From CAZJLP01 sp964546955 (GTDB lineage: Bacteria > Verrucomicrobiota > Verrucomicrobiia > Opitutales > Opitutaceae): 64,000 bases of DNA. The position numbers and the translations under genes were made by a program. Every line of letters starts with the position of its first letter. Positions within the stretch are counted from its first letter, which is position 1. The stretch is from the NCBI GenBank assembly GCA_964546955.1, contig CAZJLP010000014.1:22044-86043 (forward strand), given 5' to 3'. Under the pieces are notes generated by a model. That model did no database searches, was not told the origin of the DNA, and saw only the letters and a list, made by a program, of their open reading frames with translations. Shown here piece by piece: positions 55,895 through 64,000 of the stretch.

Positions 55895-56093
55895 AAGCCA
55901 ACCGCTGCGGCTCAGGAAGCCCCCCCTCTGCGCTCCGTGTACTCCGGTTGTCCTCCGCGCTGTCTGTGTCGCGAATCCGCGGGCTACTTGCCGCCTCCAT
56001 ATCTGGCTATCAGCAAAATTGACCTTATCTCCACCCGAGTTGTGTCGATGATGATTACTGACTTACAACGTATTTCCTGTTCATAAGTCACCC

Positions 56094-58784
56094 ATGGCGT
56101 CTGAACCGCCACCCGGACCTCCATTTTCAAGCGCCGCCTTCTCGCCCGCCGTTCCGGGCGACAAGGCTCCGCGCGCGCTGGGAGGCCGTCTGGTGCCCGT
56201 GTTCGTGTTGGTGGCCGGGTGGCTGTTGAGCGGTTGGACTTACACCCTCCTCCAGCAGGACGTTTCGCGGCGCCAGCAGCAGTTTTTCAGCGAGCGTGTC
56301 GCCGAGGCCGAAGCTGCCATCCGAGTGCGGATGAATTTCTATGTGGACGCCCTCCATGGCGGCACCAGTTTTTTTGCGGCCTCAGAAAATGTGGCTCGCG
56401 ATGAATGGCGAATTTACGCGGAGTCGCTGCAGTTGAGGGCGCGCTACCCTGGCATCAACGGACTGGGCGTAATTTTCTCCGTGCCCCCGTTGAGGCTCGA
56501 GGACTGGAAGGCGCGCGTGCGGGTCGACGGCCAGCCAGATCCCATGCCGAGGCCGTTTCCCAATACGCTGCCAGCGTCCCCTGACGCCCCCAAATATTTG
56601 ATCACTTTCGTCGAGGGCAACGTGGACGATCGGCCTCCCATTGGCCGCGATATCGCCACCGAGCCCAGCCGCCGCCGCGCGGCCGAACGCGCGCGGGATA
56701 CCGGGGAAGCACAGATCAACCGCCGCATTCCGGGCTCGCGCGATACCCAGCGCCGCGCGGGACTGTTGCTCTACGTGCCCCTTTATGCCAAAGGGGCAAA
56801 GACCGACACCCTTGACGCCCGGAGAGCCGCCCACCTCGGCTGGATCTACGCGCAGATCTTTCCCGACGTGTTCTTCGACGGCGTGCTCGGTCCAATGGGC
56901 CAGACGCTGCGCTTGCATTTCTTCGAAGCCGGCGGCGTCCGTCCGGAACAACTGCTTTATGCCTCGGAAGCGGGCGGTCTTAACGCTCCGCTTCCACGCT
57001 TCGAGCGCGTGACCCAAATGACGATGGCCGGGCAGCCTTTCCTGCTCGCCTGGCAGCGCGGTCCAAATTTTCCGCCCGCCGAAAAGTCACCCGCCGTGTG
57101 GGTGGCGGCAAGTCTCGGCTTCGCCACCTTGCTCCTCGCCGGGCTCGTCACCAGTCTGCAATCCGTCGGACACCGCGCGCGGGCAATTGCCGCCGCGCGC
57201 ACCGCTGAGCTGGCGGCAAGCGAGGAACGGTTTCGCCACGCCTTCGAATTCGCGGGCATCGGAATGTCGCTGGTCGGGCTCGACGGGCGCTGGCTCCGCG
57301 TGAACAAGGCGCTGTGCGAAATCGTGGGGTACGCGGAGTTCGAACTCCTCCAAAAGACGTTTCAAGACATCACTCACCCCGATGACCTCGAGACCGACCT
57401 GTCCCTGGTGCGCGAGCTCATCGCTGGCCAGCGGCGTTTCTATCAGATGGAGAAGCGCTATTTTCACCGGGCGGGACACAGTGTCTGGATTCGTCTCACC
57501 GCCTCGTTGGTGCGCGACGCCTCGGGCACGCCTCTCTATTTCGTTTCCCAGATCGAGGACATCACGGAACGCAAGCGGCTCGAGGAAAATCTTGCCCGCG
57601 CGCGGGACCAGGCCATGGAAGCCTCGCGACTCAAATCGGAGTTCCTCGCCACCATGAGCCACGAGATCCGCACACCCATGAACGGTGTGATCGGCATGAC
57701 CTCCCTGCTGCGCGACACTCCTCTCTCGAGCGCCCAAGCAGACTATGTGCGGACGATCGAATCGTCCGGCGAGTCGTTGCTGACGATCATCAACGACATT
57801 CTGGACTATTCAAAAATCGAAGCGGGTCGGATCGAGTTGGAGCTCGCACCATTCGATGTCCGCGAATGTGTAGCCGACGCGCTGGATTTATTCGCCGGGC
57901 CCGCCGCGGAGAAAAAAATTCAATTAACTGCTTCGATCGCGCCCGACGTGCCAGCCTGCGTCGCGGGCGACGCCACCCGCCTTCGGCAGATTCTCGTCAA
58001 CCTAGTGGCCAACGCCGTCAAATTTACGCCGGGAGGCGAAGTCCGCGTCGCAGTCGCTTCGGAAGACCTCGACGGCGCCAACCGGCGTCATCGTTTAAAA
58101 TTCTCGGTGCAGGACACCGGCATCGGCATCGCACCGGAAGGCATGGACCGGCTGTTCAAGTCGTTTTCGCAGGTCGACGCGTCGACCACGCGCCGCTTCG
58201 GCGGGACGGGCCTCGGTCTTGCGATCAGCCATCGGCTCGCCGGTTTGATGGGCGGCACGATGTCGGCTGAAAGCGAAGTCGGCCGCGGCTCGACATTCTC
58301 CTTCACCGTGGTGGTGGACGCGAAAGAAGCGCCGCCCAGCGCCTCCCCCGTGCGCCCTGCCGCCGACCCGACGACGGGCCAGCGCTGTCCGCTACGGGTC
58401 ATGATTGCCGAGGACAATGCAGTCAATCAGCGCGTCGCTGGCCTGCTCCTCCAACGTCTCGGCTACCGCGCGACCACGGTTGGCAGCGGCCTCGAAGCCT
58501 TGACCGCTCTCGAACGGACCGACTACGACGTCATTCTGATGGACGTCGAAATGCCGGATCTTGATGGATGCGAAGCCACCCGGCGCATTCGAGAGAAACG
58601 GCAATCGCCAACTCGGCCCTGGATCATCGCGTTGACGGCGGGAGCGATGCAGGACGACCGCGAGAAGGCATTGGCCGCGGGCATGAACGACTTCTTGACC
58701 AAACCGGTGCGACCCGACGCGCTGTCCACCGCGCTGATGCGGGCGTATGCGGCCCTGTCAGACGAAGCGGCCATACGCCTGTGA
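56094..58784 (+). CDS. Hybrid sensor histidine kinase: CHASE, PAS, HisKA, HATPase, receiver
   Basis: 896 residues. TM1 (about 28-53) and TM2 (about 331-355) flank a periplasmic CHASE domain (DALHGGTSFFAAS, RYPGINGLGVIF) that senses small ligands. A PAS domain (about 375-495) with a PAC-like end leads to HisKA with H523 in TMSHEIRTPMNG. The ATPase boxes include NLVANAVKFT and GIGIAPEGMDRLF. The C-terminal receiver has D817 in LMDVEMPDLDG and the late Lys in LTKPVRP. No phosphotransfer domain or partner regulator is nearby, so the output is unknown. Confidence 0.94.
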   Translation: MASEPPPGPPFSSAAFSPAVPGDKAPRALGGRLVPVFVLVAGWLLSGWTYTLLQQDVSRRQQQFFSERVAEAEAAIRVRMNFYVDALHGGTSFFAASENVARDEWRIYAESLQLRARYPGINGLGVIFSVPPLRLEDWKARVRVDGQPDPMPRPFPNTLPASPDAPKYLITFVEGNVDDRPPIGRDIATEPSRRRAAERARDTGEAQINRRIPGSRDTQRRAGLLLYVPLYAKGAKTDTLDARRAAHLGWIYAQIFPDVFFDGVLGPMGQTLRLHFFEAGGVRPEQLLYASEAGGLNAPLPRFERVTQMTMAGQPFLLAWQRGPNFPPAEKSPAVWVAASLGFATLLLAGLVTSLQSVGHRARAIAAARTAELAASEERFRHAFEFAGIGMSLVGLDGRWLRVNKALCEIVGYAEFELLQKTFQDITHPDDLETDLSLVRELIAGQRRFYQMEKRYFHRAGHSVWIRLTASLVRDASGTPLYFVSQIEDITERKRLEENLARARDQAMEASRLKSEFLATMSHEIRTPMNGVIGMTSLLRDTPLSSAQADYVRTIESSGESLLTIINDILDYSKIEAGRIELELAPFDVRECVADALDLFAGPAAEKKIQLTASIAPDVPACVAGDATRLRQILVNLVANAVKFTPGGEVRVAVASEDLDGANRRHRLKFSVQDTGIGIAPEGMDRLFKSFSQVDASTTRRFGGTGLGLAISHRLAGLMGGTMSAESEVGRGSTFSFTVVVDAKEAPPSASPVRPAADPTTGQRCPLRVMIAEDNAVNQRVAGLLLQRLGYRATTVGSGLEALTALERTDYDVILMDVEMPDLDGCEATRRIREKRQSPTRPWIIALTAGAMQDDREKALAAGMNDFLTKPVRPDALSTALMRAYAALSDEAAIRL

Positions 58785-58940
58785 GATTCGTTCGCTGGGC
58801 CAAGTCCGATGAGAGACAACCGACAGGCGGCCGGACTGCAAGTAACTGCGCGCGTAAGCGCGGCCTGATTCAACGTTCAAACCGTAGCCTTGACCGGCAC
58901 AACGTGTAACCTTTCCTCGCCCTCCGCATCAAACGCCTAG

Positions 58941-59627
58941 ATGTCTTCTTCCGCAGCCGCTTCTTCGACCTCACCCCGGCCCGTGCAAACGCCGCTTTCC
59001 GTGACCGACGTCCAAGCGGTCAATGAAATCGTCCGCGGCAATCGTGAGATGTTTGAGGTCTTGGTCCGGCGCTACAACGGACAGCTCTATCGGGTCGGGA
59101 TGGCTTACCTGCGCAACCATGCCCAAACCGAGGACGCGATGCAAAATGCTTACCTGAAAGCGTTTCTGAATATGAGCCGGTTTCGACGCTCCTCTGGTTT
59201 CGGGACTTGGCTCACTCGAATAATGATTAACGAATGCCTGATGATGCTGCGGAGCAAAAAACGTGTGGTACTGGAAAACATCGATGAAACCGATGCCCGC
59301 GCAAACCACGAGGCGGTCTTCGCACCTGCCACCGACCCGGTCCGCAATGCTGAAATCAGGGCGGCCGTGGAGGAAGCCCTGGAATCCCTGCCGCGAGTCC
59401 AACGAACCGTGTACGTGCTGCGGGATATCCAACACCTCTCCACTGCCGAAGCCGCGGACTGCCTGGGCCTTTCGCGGGAGAATGTGAAAGTCATGCTCCA
59501 TCGCGCCCGCGAGCGGCTAAAGGCCAAATTAATGGAGACCGCCGCAGGCGTGGAATTGTATCACTATTCGGCTACTTGCTGCGACCCCATGACCGCAAAG
59601 GTCATGGACGCGGTCCTGGCATCGTAA
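58941..59627 (+). CDS. ECF sigma factor without adjacent anti-sigma gene
   Basis: 228 residues. Region 2 includes AMQNAYLKAFLNMSRFR and region 4 includes HLSTAEAADCLGLSRENVKVMLHRARERL. The C-terminal extension (YHYSATCCDPMTAKVMDAV) has a Cys pair, reminiscent of ECF groups that end in a Cys-Asp motif and work without a classical anti-sigma. This last point is inference from general knowledge of such tails. It lies convergent to the copper-binding-protein gene. Confidence 0.9.
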   Translation: MSSSAAASSTSPRPVQTPLSVTDVQAVNEIVRGNREMFEVLVRRYNGQLYRVGMAYLRNHAQTEDAMQNAYLKAFLNMSRFRRSSGFGTWLTRIMINECLMMLRSKKRVVLENIDETDARANHEAVFAPATDPVRNAEIRAAVEEALESLPRVQRTVYVLRDIQHLSTAEAADCLGLSRENVKVMLHRARERLKAKLMETAAGVELYHYSATCCDPMTAKVMDAVLAS

Positions 59628-59701
59628 TCTGTTGGTCCGTCCTCCCTTTTCCACGGACGTACGCGTCGGGCCGCATTCCAACGGCGGCATAAAGTCCCCG
59701 C

Positions 59702-60052
59702 CTATGAAGCCATTTCGCGGCAGGACTGTGCGCAGCGGCGGCAGGCGGTGACGCAGTCCTCCATCTCTCCGATGCGTTCGCAGTCATCGGCACACGCGGT
59801 GCAGATATCCGCGCACAAACCGCAGGTAGATCGGTGTCGGGGCGAGCCGCGGAGCATGAAGTCAGCCGCCATGCGGCAGATCGCTGCACAATCCGCCATG
59901 AGTTTCAGATGTTCCGGCTCCACGTGCTTTCCTCCGAGATGGAGGCAGTGTTGATAGATCATGTGTTGACAGATGTCGTGGCATCCAGAGCAGGCCTCGA
60001 TGCAGTCGCGCAGATCATGGCCTTGAACAGAGTGAGCATGGGTCGTGTGCAT
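59702..60052 (-). CDS. Four-helix-bundle copper-binding protein (Csp / DUF326 type)
   Basis: 116 residues from the ATG of MHTTHAHS; an in-frame start 42 bp upstream is less likely. The protein has 16 Cys in helical spacing, for example CIEACSGCHDIC, CGLCADICTACADDC and CVTACRRCAQSC, as in Csp-family proteins that store or buffer Cu(I) inside a four-helix bundle. No signal peptide, so a cytosolic Csp3-like role is likely. It is divergent from a TonB-receptor gene, with 195 bp between the two starts. Confidence 0.9.
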   Translation of the reverse strand: MHTTHAHSVQGHDLRDCIEACSGCHDICQHMIYQHCLHLGGKHVEPEHLKLMADCAAICRMAADFMLRGSPRHRSTCGLCADICTACADDCERIGEMEDCVTACRRCAQSCREMAS

Positions 60053-60247
60053 AGGAGTAAGAGGTTGTCGCTCATTATCGCTGCCACAGCGCATTTGACT
60101 ATGGGGCGAAGCAATTCACTTCCGACGGGACAATTTCCCATACGCGCGGCCGGTTTAGCGCCGCTCGGGGGCCAAAAACCAACCGGCACACGCGAGGCCT
60201 AATGTTTCCGCAATGTTTGTCCTGTTAGGGTTTTCCTTTTCGCAGTC

Positions 60248-62674
60248 ATGAGCGCCCGATGCCGTTTCTCCTCCTTCCTTCTCTTCCTGTGCGGCTGCCT
60301 GCCTTTGATGGCCCAGGACAGCGGGAAAAGTTCGGTCAGGGCCGTCGTCGTCGATTCCGCAAAGAAGCCGCTGGAGTATGTCACGGTCGAATTGAAAAGT
60401 CTGCCGAGCCACCAACCCGTCCGCACCGGTGCCACCGACCGCAATGGAAGCGTCGCTTTTGCCGATGTGCCTTTCGGCGACTACCTCCTCAGCTACGGTT
60501 TGCTTGGCAGCACGACGCAATCGACTCTTCCCTTCTCGCTCGATGGGAAACAGCCATCTTACGACCTGGGTTCTCTCACCCTATCGCCCAACGTGATCAC
60601 GCTGGAACAAGTTCAGGTGGCGGCGAAAGCAGAGACCTTTCAAAATTCCATCGATCGCAAGGTCTACAACGTCGGCCGCGATATCCAAAGTGCCAGCGGA
60701 AGTGCTTCCGATCTGATGCAGAACATCCCCTCCGTGCAGGTCGACATCGACGGGAACGTTAGTCTTCGCGGATCGGAAAGCGTGCTGATCCTGATCGACG
60801 GAAAACCCTCTTCTTTGATGGGCCGCAATCGCGCCGCCGTCCTGGAGCAATTGCCGGCAGATTCGATCGAGCGTATCGAAGTGATCACCAATCCTTCCGC
60901 GAAATACAAACCGGACGGCACCGCCGGAATCATCAACATCGTCCTCAAACGCAAACGTACCGCCGGCTATTCCGGCAGCGCGCGCGCAACGGTCGGCAAC
61001 GAAGGCCGCTTCGGCGGCACGCTCAGCGGCAATTACAACCCGGGACGCTACAACATTGCCGGCACCTACAGTGTCCGCCGGGACTATCGCTCGCGCACCG
61101 GCAGCGAAACGCGCGCGAATCTGGACGAGACCTCGGGGTCATTCCGCACCCGCGACCAAAACACGCGAGAGGAAAGCCGCCCCCTCACGCACCTCGGCCA
61201 ATTGTCGGTTGCCTACACCGTTTCCGAGGACACCAGCGTCTCGGGTTCCATCGAGATGGATCGGCGCACGTCGGAACGGCGCTCCATTCAGGTCAATCGG
61301 CTGACTGACGGCACGGGCCTGATCACCCAGGACTTCGACCGTGTTCGTCGCATGCCCGAGAGCGAACGCGACGTCGAGGCGACCGCGCGGCTGCAACATG
61401 AGTTCGGCGGGACGAGTGGCGGTCTGACCGCCGAAATTCAAGTGAGTGACACGCTTGAACTCGAAAACAGCGCCTATACCAACGTGTTTCGCACCCCTGC
61501 AGTCGTTCCCACGTTTGATAACCGGTTGGTCGAGACCGAGGACTCGAGCATCGAGAGCACGCTCGAATTCGAAAGACCCTTGGCCCATCTGGCTAAATTG
61601 GAAGCCGGCTACGGTTACGAGTGGAACCGCATCTTCATCAACCAGGAATCCAGCCTCTTCGATCCCGCGCTCAATCGTTTCGTCCGCGACCCATCCGTCT
61701 CGAATCAATTTCGCTATGCATCGGGAATACATTCGCTCTATGGCACGTACGGACGGCCGTGGGGAGATTTTGGCGCACTGCTCGGACTGCGACTAGAACA
61801 AACCAGCCTGCGCACCCACCAAATCACGACGGGGGCGCGGCAACGCACCCAGTACCTGCGCGTTTATCCGTCGCTCCATCTCAGTTACAACCTGACGCCA
61901 CTGACGCAGCTACAGCTCAACTACAGCCGCCGAGTCAATCGGCCCGATGGCGACGAGCTCAATCCGTATCCGCAGTTCCAAGACCCATTCAATCTCAGAG
62001 CGGGAAACCCCAATCTCCAGCCCGAGGACGTCCACTCGATCGAAACCGGCCTGCACTACAAACAGGACTCCACGACCTACCTAGCCTCGCTCTACGGCCG
62101 CTATCGGAGAGACGGCATCACTCAGGTGACACGCTTCATCGACGCCACGACGCAATTGACGACCGAGGAAAATCTTTCGACCAGTCGTTCGGCCGGCCTG
62201 GAACTCGCGGCCACCCGGGATTTTGGAGAGCGTGTGTCGCTCAACCTCAGCGCGAATGCCTTTCGGAACGAGATCGACGCCAGCAATCTCGGATTCTCCT
62301 CCGAACGTGCGACGATTGCCTGGGAGGGAAAGATCAGCAGCAGCTTTCAAGTCACGAAAACAACCTTGGTCCAGGCCAACGCCAACTTCACCGCCAAACG
62401 GCTCACTCCCCAGGGCCATCGATATCCCACCGCGGTTGCGAACATCGGGTTGCGACAGGAGCTGAAGGGCAAAAACGTATCCATTACCCTCACTCTCTCG
62501 GATGTCTTCAATTCCATGAAAGAGCGGACCCGCATCGACACGCCCACCCTGCGATCCGAGGCCACCCGCCGCCGTACCTCGCGTATTGTGTACTTCGGCA
62601 TCATCTACAATTTCGGAAAATCGACGAAGAAGGGCAACGACGAGAGCCTGCAATTCGACGAGACGCCGATGTAG
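60248..62674 (+). CDS. TonB-dependent receptor with N-terminal carboxypeptidase-like regulatory domain
   Basis: 808 residues. The signal peptide is MSARCRFSSFLLFLCGCLPLMA. A CarboxypepD_reg-like beta-sandwich (about 28-115, RAVVVDSAKKPLEYVTVEL) precedes the plug (about 125-235, QNIPSVQVDIDGNVSLRG and IEVITNPSAKYKPDGTAG). The barrel (about 240-808) is of the OMP_b-brl_3 type, with RVNRPDGDELNPYPQF and NLQPEDVHSIETGLHY. The C-terminal strand region is IVYFGIIYNFGK and the protein ends in a polar tail. Ligand unknown. Its divergence from a copper-binding-protein gene makes a metal or peptide ligand possible. Confidence 0.9.
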   Translation: MSARCRFSSFLLFLCGCLPLMAQDSGKSSVRAVVVDSAKKPLEYVTVELKSLPSHQPVRTGATDRNGSVAFADVPFGDYLLSYGLLGSTTQSTLPFSLDGKQPSYDLGSLTLSPNVITLEQVQVAAKAETFQNSIDRKVYNVGRDIQSASGSASDLMQNIPSVQVDIDGNVSLRGSESVLILIDGKPSSLMGRNRAAVLEQLPADSIERIEVITNPSAKYKPDGTAGIINIVLKRKRTAGYSGSARATVGNEGRFGGTLSGNYNPGRYNIAGTYSVRRDYRSRTGSETRANLDETSGSFRTRDQNTREESRPLTHLGQLSVAYTVSEDTSVSGSIEMDRRTSERRSIQVNRLTDGTGLITQDFDRVRRMPESERDVEATARLQHEFGGTSGGLTAEIQVSDTLELENSAYTNVFRTPAVVPTFDNRLVETEDSSIESTLEFERPLAHLAKLEAGYGYEWNRIFINQESSLFDPALNRFVRDPSVSNQFRYASGIHSLYGTYGRPWGDFGALLGLRLEQTSLRTHQITTGARQRTQYLRVYPSLHLSYNLTPLTQLQLNYSRRVNRPDGDELNPYPQFQDPFNLRAGNPNLQPEDVHSIETGLHYKQDSTTYLASLYGRYRRDGITQVTRFIDATTQLTTEENLSTSRSAGLELAATRDFGERVSLNLSANAFRNEIDASNLGFSSERATIAWEGKISSSFQVTKTTLVQANANFTAKRLTPQGHRYPTAVANIGLRQELKGKNVSITLTLSDVFNSMKERTRIDTPTLRSEATRRRTSRIVYFGIIYNFGKSTKKGNDESLQFDETPM

Positions 62675-62913
62675 TCAGCGTCTTCGAATGTTCTTTTCGA
62701 AGCGGAAGAGAAGATACCCAAGGAAACGAAGAACCGGCAGACGCCTTGTCCTCCTCAGACGAGCGACGTTGTTCGGAAATGGTTGCTAGAACCAGGAACA
62801 GCTCTTCGTTACCTTCGTTCACTTCTGTAAAACGAATCGAACCTGCGCTTCCCTAGAAACGCACGTTCAAAGACCCGCTGTGTCGGGGTTTTCTGCTCAC
62901 TAATCGCTACCCG

Positions 62914-63768
62914 CTACTTCGCTGCCCCCTTTAGCGATCGGATCTGAATATCGCGGACGAGCAACTCCCAGCCTTCCATCTGCAGCTGAATTCTTCCTTT
63001 GGTCAGCGGCACCAAGCTGCCATCGGCTGACCTCATCTGCGATTTCAGCACCAGCACGTCGCGTCCGTTGACCATGTGGGTGCAGCCGTCGCCGGCACAA
63101 ATGATTTCGAGGACGTTCCACTCCTCTCCGCTCTTTTCCAGATTGTCGCCGGACTTCGCGCAATTCGGGGCGGCGGGAGCCGTATTGCCGAATATCGTTT
63201 CCTCGCCCGTCGGCGAATAACGGACGCGTTTGCCGTCCTTTACCGCCTTGAGCACAGCCACCGCATCGCCCATCGCGACATAGTCGCCGCAGTTTCCAGG
63301 CTGCAGCTGAAACTGGTGTCCCTGCATCCAGCGGGATTTGAAGGCAGCCTGTTCGCCGAACGCGTGATAAATCACGCCGCTGTTCGGCAATTGGTCCGCG
63401 CGTTGTCCCTCCCGCCGCTTACCCCAGCGGAATTGCAGCCGAAGATGAAAGTGATCAAACGCCTCCACCGTGGTGAGGCCCCCATGAATCTCGCCCGTGA
63501 GACGCAGCGCGGGTTTTCCGTCGGCTTCCACCACCGAAACAATTTTCATTGGATCGTTGTCGATTCCCAACGGCGTAGTGTAGTTGCCCTTCTCATCCTT
63601 CTTCGCGCCCGGCACATCGAGGGTCGACGGGGGCACCGCCAGATAGAGCTCCCAACCGCTCAAATCTTTTCCGTTAAACAATGAACGCCACTCGCCGTCG
63701 GCTGCCGAAAGAGGATCGTTGGCAAAAATAAAAACCAGGCCATACACGAGGGGTAGCAATCGGTTCAT
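62914..63768 (-). CDS. DUF1080 (3-keto-disaccharide hydrolase-like) secreted protein
   Basis: 284 residues with a signal peptide (MNRLLPLVYGLVFIFANDPLSAADG). The DUF1080 beta-sandwich is shown by WRSLFNGKDLSGWELY at the start, YHAFGEQAAFKSRWMQGHQFQL in the middle and GRIQLQMEGWELLVRDIQIRSL at the end. Family members act on 3-keto-glycosides or bind carbohydrate, and are abundant in Verrucomicrobia and Planctomycetes. It appears monocistronic and convergent to the TonB-receptor gene. Confidence 0.93.
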   Translation of the reverse strand: MNRLLPLVYGLVFIFANDPLSAADGEWRSLFNGKDLSGWELYLAVPPSTLDVPGAKKDEKGNYTTPLGIDNDPMKIVSVVEADGKPALRLTGEIHGGLTTVEAFDHFHLRLQFRWGKRREGQRADQLPNSGVIYHAFGEQAAFKSRWMQGHQFQLQPGNCGDYVAMGDAVAVLKAVKDGKRVRYSPTGEETIFGNTAPAAPNCAKSGDNLEKSGEEWNVLEIICAGDGCTHMVNGRDVLVLKSQMRSADGSLVPLTKGRIQLQMEGWELLVRDIQIRSLKGAAK

Positions 63769-63942
63769 TTCGCAAAACTAGTGGCAACGCCGAGGTTGGC
63801 CAGATCGATTCTTTTGATTTAAGAGGAGGCCTGGAACCCAAGTGAGCGTCTGGAGAATCAAATTGGCTTCGTGTGATGAGTAAAAATAAGCGGACATTAG
63901 CGTCTACTGCCGCCAAAAGACTCAAATCCGAGCGCAGCGAAA

Positions 63943-64000
63943 ATGCCTTCCCCGACCAATATCACCTTCTTCAAGGACGCAGCCGCCTTTCGAACGTGGC
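63943..64000 (+). CDS. Start of a YdeI/OmpD-associated-type protein (3' end outside window)
   Basis: An ATG at 63943 opens a frame that runs off the window edge. The 19 visible residues (MPSPTNITFFKDAAAFRTW) match the usual start of YdeI/YjbR-type cytosolic proteins, where FF-x3-AAFR-x-W is typical. Only the start is visible, so the call is provisional. Confidence 0.55.
   Translation, partial: MPSPTNITFFKDAAAFRTW

Noticed and set aside
1..64000. tRNA, rRNA, CRISPR array, prophage or transposase genes
   Set aside because: None was seen on either strand. A GTTCGACTTCGAG-type stretch near 26859 superficially resembles a tRNA T-arm but has no matching acceptor or anticodon arms.

Overview
The window reads as chromosomal DNA of a GC-rich, Gram-negative Verrucomicrobium, most likely from the Opitutaceae. 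This is inferred from four things: TonB-dependent receptors with an FecI/FecR-type regulator, three small secreted proteins ending in a VPEPSTY PEP-CTERM tail, very large secreted multidomain proteins sharing a C-terminal module, and a DUF4331/TPR/HupE-type operon. No rRNA, tRNA, CRISPR array, phage or transposase gene was recognised.

Layout. 1-2.5 kb: end of an efflux outer-membrane channel, a 25-codon micro-ORF and an inositol-monophosphatase-type enzyme. 2.5-7.6 kb (minus): ECF sigma factor, FecR anti-sigma and an STN-bearing TonB receptor, a cell-surface signalling trio. 7.7-10.6 kb: two small exported proteins, an ORF relic, a palindromic repeat and a polysaccharide-lyase-like protein. 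10.6-18.7 kb (minus): operon of a TPR protein, a 2148-residue LamG/metallophosphoesterase protein and a PEP-CTERM protein. 18.8-26.7 kb (minus): a four-gene cluster of unknown purpose whose centrepiece is a 1384-residue exported or membrane protein with a kinase-like C-terminal domain. 27.3-34.1 kb: PEP-CTERM, DUF4331, TPR, HupE/UreJ-like and TonB-receptor genes in a row. 34.3-39.8 kb: spermidine-synthase-like protein, a PL6 polysaccharide lyase carrying the shared C-terminal module, and a second PEP-CTERM partner. 40.1-42.7 kb: a solute-binding protein coupled to a chemoreceptor behind a structured leader. 43.1-50.2 kb: GH9 glycosidase, an outer-membrane protein divergent from a LuxR-type regulator, and a short SprA-type metalloprotease. 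50.3-53.7 kb: a decayed TonB-receptor relic, a SIMPL protein, and a lyase-like/CBM protein with a 252-bp tandem repeat. 54.2-64 kb: CPA1 antiporter, hybrid histidine kinase, ECF sigma factor, Cys-rich copper-binding protein, TonB receptor, DUF1080 protein and the start of a YdeI-type gene.

How the parts fit. A polysaccharide-scavenging lifestyle is suggested by the PL6 lyase, GH9 enzyme, two further lyase-like proteins, the DUF1080 protein and several TonB receptors. Sensing is represented by the sigma/FecR trio, the SBP-chemoreceptor pair, the hybrid kinase and the LuxR regulator. The two most unusual structures are (i) the repeated pairing of a giant secreted protein bearing a shared ~400-residue C-terminal module with a translationally coupled PEP-CTERM protein, seen at 10.7-17.7 kb and 35.2-39.8 kb, and (ii) the 18.8-26.7 kb cluster, which I cannot assign to any described system.
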